Assembly: GCA_036568605.1 (NCBI GenBank)
Contig: DATCSE010000265.1
Coordinates: 1 to 6,366 of the forward strand
Direction of reading: 5' to 3'
Length of the DNA stretch: 6,366 nucleotides
Source: DATCSE01 sp036568605
GTDB lineage: Bacteria > Pseudomonadota > Gammaproteobacteria > Burkholderiales > Burkholderiaceae_C
In this document: piece after piece, positions 5,407 through 6,366 of the stretch
How the letters are laid out: every line of letters starts with the position of its first letter
How positions within the stretch are numbered: the stretch's first letter is position 1
The notes under the pieces: model-generated
Databases searched by the model: none
Seen by the model: only the letters and a program-made list of their open reading frames with translations
What the model was told of the DNA's origin: nothing
Translations under genes and position numbers: made by a program

Positions 5407-6366
5407 ATGAGCACGCCTACGTCCTCATCGATACCTCCGCAGTCGCCGTCGTCCGCTGTGCCGGCCAACGTCGTGATCGAGCACGACGCGCTGCCGATCG
5501 GCACGCGTTTCGGCGAGTTCGAGGTCCTGCGGGTCGTCGGCGTCGGCGGCTTCGGCATCGTCTATCTCGCGCAGGACCATTCGCTCGAGCGCCAGGTCGC
5601 GCTGAAGGAATACATGCCGGCCGCGCTGGCCGCGCGCAGCGACGGCTCGCACATCACGGTGCGCTCGGCCGCGTTCGCCGAGACCTATGCGATCGGGCTG
5701 CGCTCGTTCGTCAACGAAGCGCGGCTGCTCGCGCGCTTCGACCATCCGTCGCTGGTCAAGGTCTACCGCTTCTGGGAGGACAACGGCACCGCGTACATGG
5801 TGATGCCGTTCCTGCGCGGCATGACCTTGCGCGATGCGCGCCGCGGCATGGATCGCGCGCCCGACGAAGCGTGGATCCGCGGCGTGATCGACCCGCTGCT
5901 GGGCGCGCTCGAACTGCTGCACCGCGAGGGCGTGTTCCATCGCGACATCGCGCCGGACAACATCCTGCTGCCGCCGTCCGGCCCGCCCATCCTGCTGGAC
6001 TTCGGCGCCGCACGCCACGTGATCAGCGACCGCACGCAGTCGCTGACCGCGATCCTGAAACCCAGCTACGCGCCGATCGAGCAGTACGCCGAGATGTCGT
6101 CCATGCGCCAGGGGCCGTGGACCGACATCTATGCGCTGGGCGCGGTGATGCACTACCTGCTGTTCGGCATGCCGCCGGCACCGGCGACCGCGCGTGCGGT
6201 GCAGCCCGATGCCGAGCCGGTCGCGCAGCGCCAGGTGCCGGGCATCTCGCCGAACATGCTGGCCGCGGTCGGCTGGACGCTGGGCGTGCGGCCGCTCGAG
6301 CGGCCGCAGAGCATCGCGGTGTTGCGCGATGCGCTGAACGGCGTGGTGGCCATCCCCGAGCCGCGG
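5407..6366 (+). CDS. Hanks-type Ser/Thr protein kinase, 3' end outside window
   Basis: The reading frame from ATG 5407 stays open for 320 codons to the window edge. It encodes a eukaryotic-like protein kinase that would transfer phosphate from ATP to Ser/Thr. A Ser/Pro-rich leader (1-30) precedes the domain. The glycine loop VGVGGFGIVY spans 44-53, the ATP-binding lysine is Lys67 in VALKEYMP, and Glu104 in FVNEARLLARF is the likely helix-C partner. The catalytic loop is HRDIAPDN (178-185) with Asp180 and Asn185; the usual lysine two residues after the Asp is Ala182. DFGAAR has the metal-binding Asp198, and YAPIEQY (221-227) replaces the APE segment. TDIYALGAV (239-247) matches the helix-F Asp motif, and Arg299 in RPLERPQS the late conserved Arg. 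A C-terminal extension or membrane segment may follow outside. ATG 5407 lacks a clear ribosome binding site. Its substrate is unknown, and it diverges from the CxxC-protein/receptor pair. Confidence 0.92.
   Translation, partial: MSTPTSSSIPPQSPSSAVPANVVIEHDALPIGTRFGEFEVLRVVGVGGFGIVYLAQDHSLERQVALKEYMPAALAARSDGSHITVRSAAFAETYAIGLRSFVNEARLLARFDHPSLVKVYRFWEDNGTAYMVMPFLRGMTLRDARRGMDRAPDEAWIRGVIDPLLGALELLHREGVFHRDIAPDNILLPPSGPPILLDFGAARHVISDRTQSLTAILKPSYAPIEQYAEMSSMRQGPWTDIYALGAVMHYLLFGMPPAPATARAVQPDAEPVAQRQVPGISPNMLAAVGWTLGVRPLERPQSIAVLRDALNGVVAIPEPR

Noticed and set aside
5265..5558. N-terminal extension of the small CxxC protein by 98 residues
   Set aside because: The extension crosses the intergenic region and the start of the kinase gene and has no leader features, whereas ATG 5264 puts a hydrophobic leader right at the N-terminus.
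5425..6153. A 242-codon minus-strand frame
   Set aside because: It is antisense to the kinase, whose catalytic motifs are clear; the translation is Arg/His/Asp-rich shadow.

Overview
The window is very GC-rich, and almost every real gene carries long antisense shadow frames. Gene content points to a Gram-negative proteobacterium: a TonB-dependent outer-membrane receptor ending in phenylalanine, Sec-exported YceI proteins and an inner-membrane cytochrome b561. The overall style resembles Burkholderiales of the Rubrivivax/Leptothrix/Roseateles kind, but that placement is inference from memory of such genomes and no marker gene is present to prove it.

Layout: (1) at the left edge a plus-strand gene, open at its 5' side, encodes a protein with a Trp-His motif and a Gly/Asp/Cys-rich tail. 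(2) Converging on it from the right is a minus-strand set read as cytochrome b561 -> YceI paralogue A -> YceI paralogue B (2458 down to 702). The b561-YceI gap is only 22 bases and the YceI-YceI gap 64 bases, so an operon is likely; it recalls the yceJ-yceI pair of E. coli. (3) Upstream, also on the minus strand, a small DUF2946-like membrane/periplasmic protein precedes a 724-residue TonB-dependent receptor (5264 down to 2616). (4) Divergent from these, at the right edge, is a plus-strand Hanks-type Ser/Thr protein kinase whose 3' end runs out of the window.

Working together: the small CxxC/His protein plus receptor look like an outer-membrane uptake unit, possibly for a metal or metal complex. 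The b561-YceI-YceI unit looks like a membrane electron-transfer and periplasmic lipid/quinone-type carrier unit. The kinase could be regulatory but nothing links it to its neighbours except divergence from a shared 142-base intergenic region. No RNA gene, CRISPR array, insertion sequence or phage feature was seen, and no gene-free stretch exceeds about 160 bases. I see no convincing wholly new system. The points most worth a second look are the kinase catalytic-loop substitution, the small CxxC protein paired with the receptor, the glycine-tailed protein, and several inverted repeats between genes.
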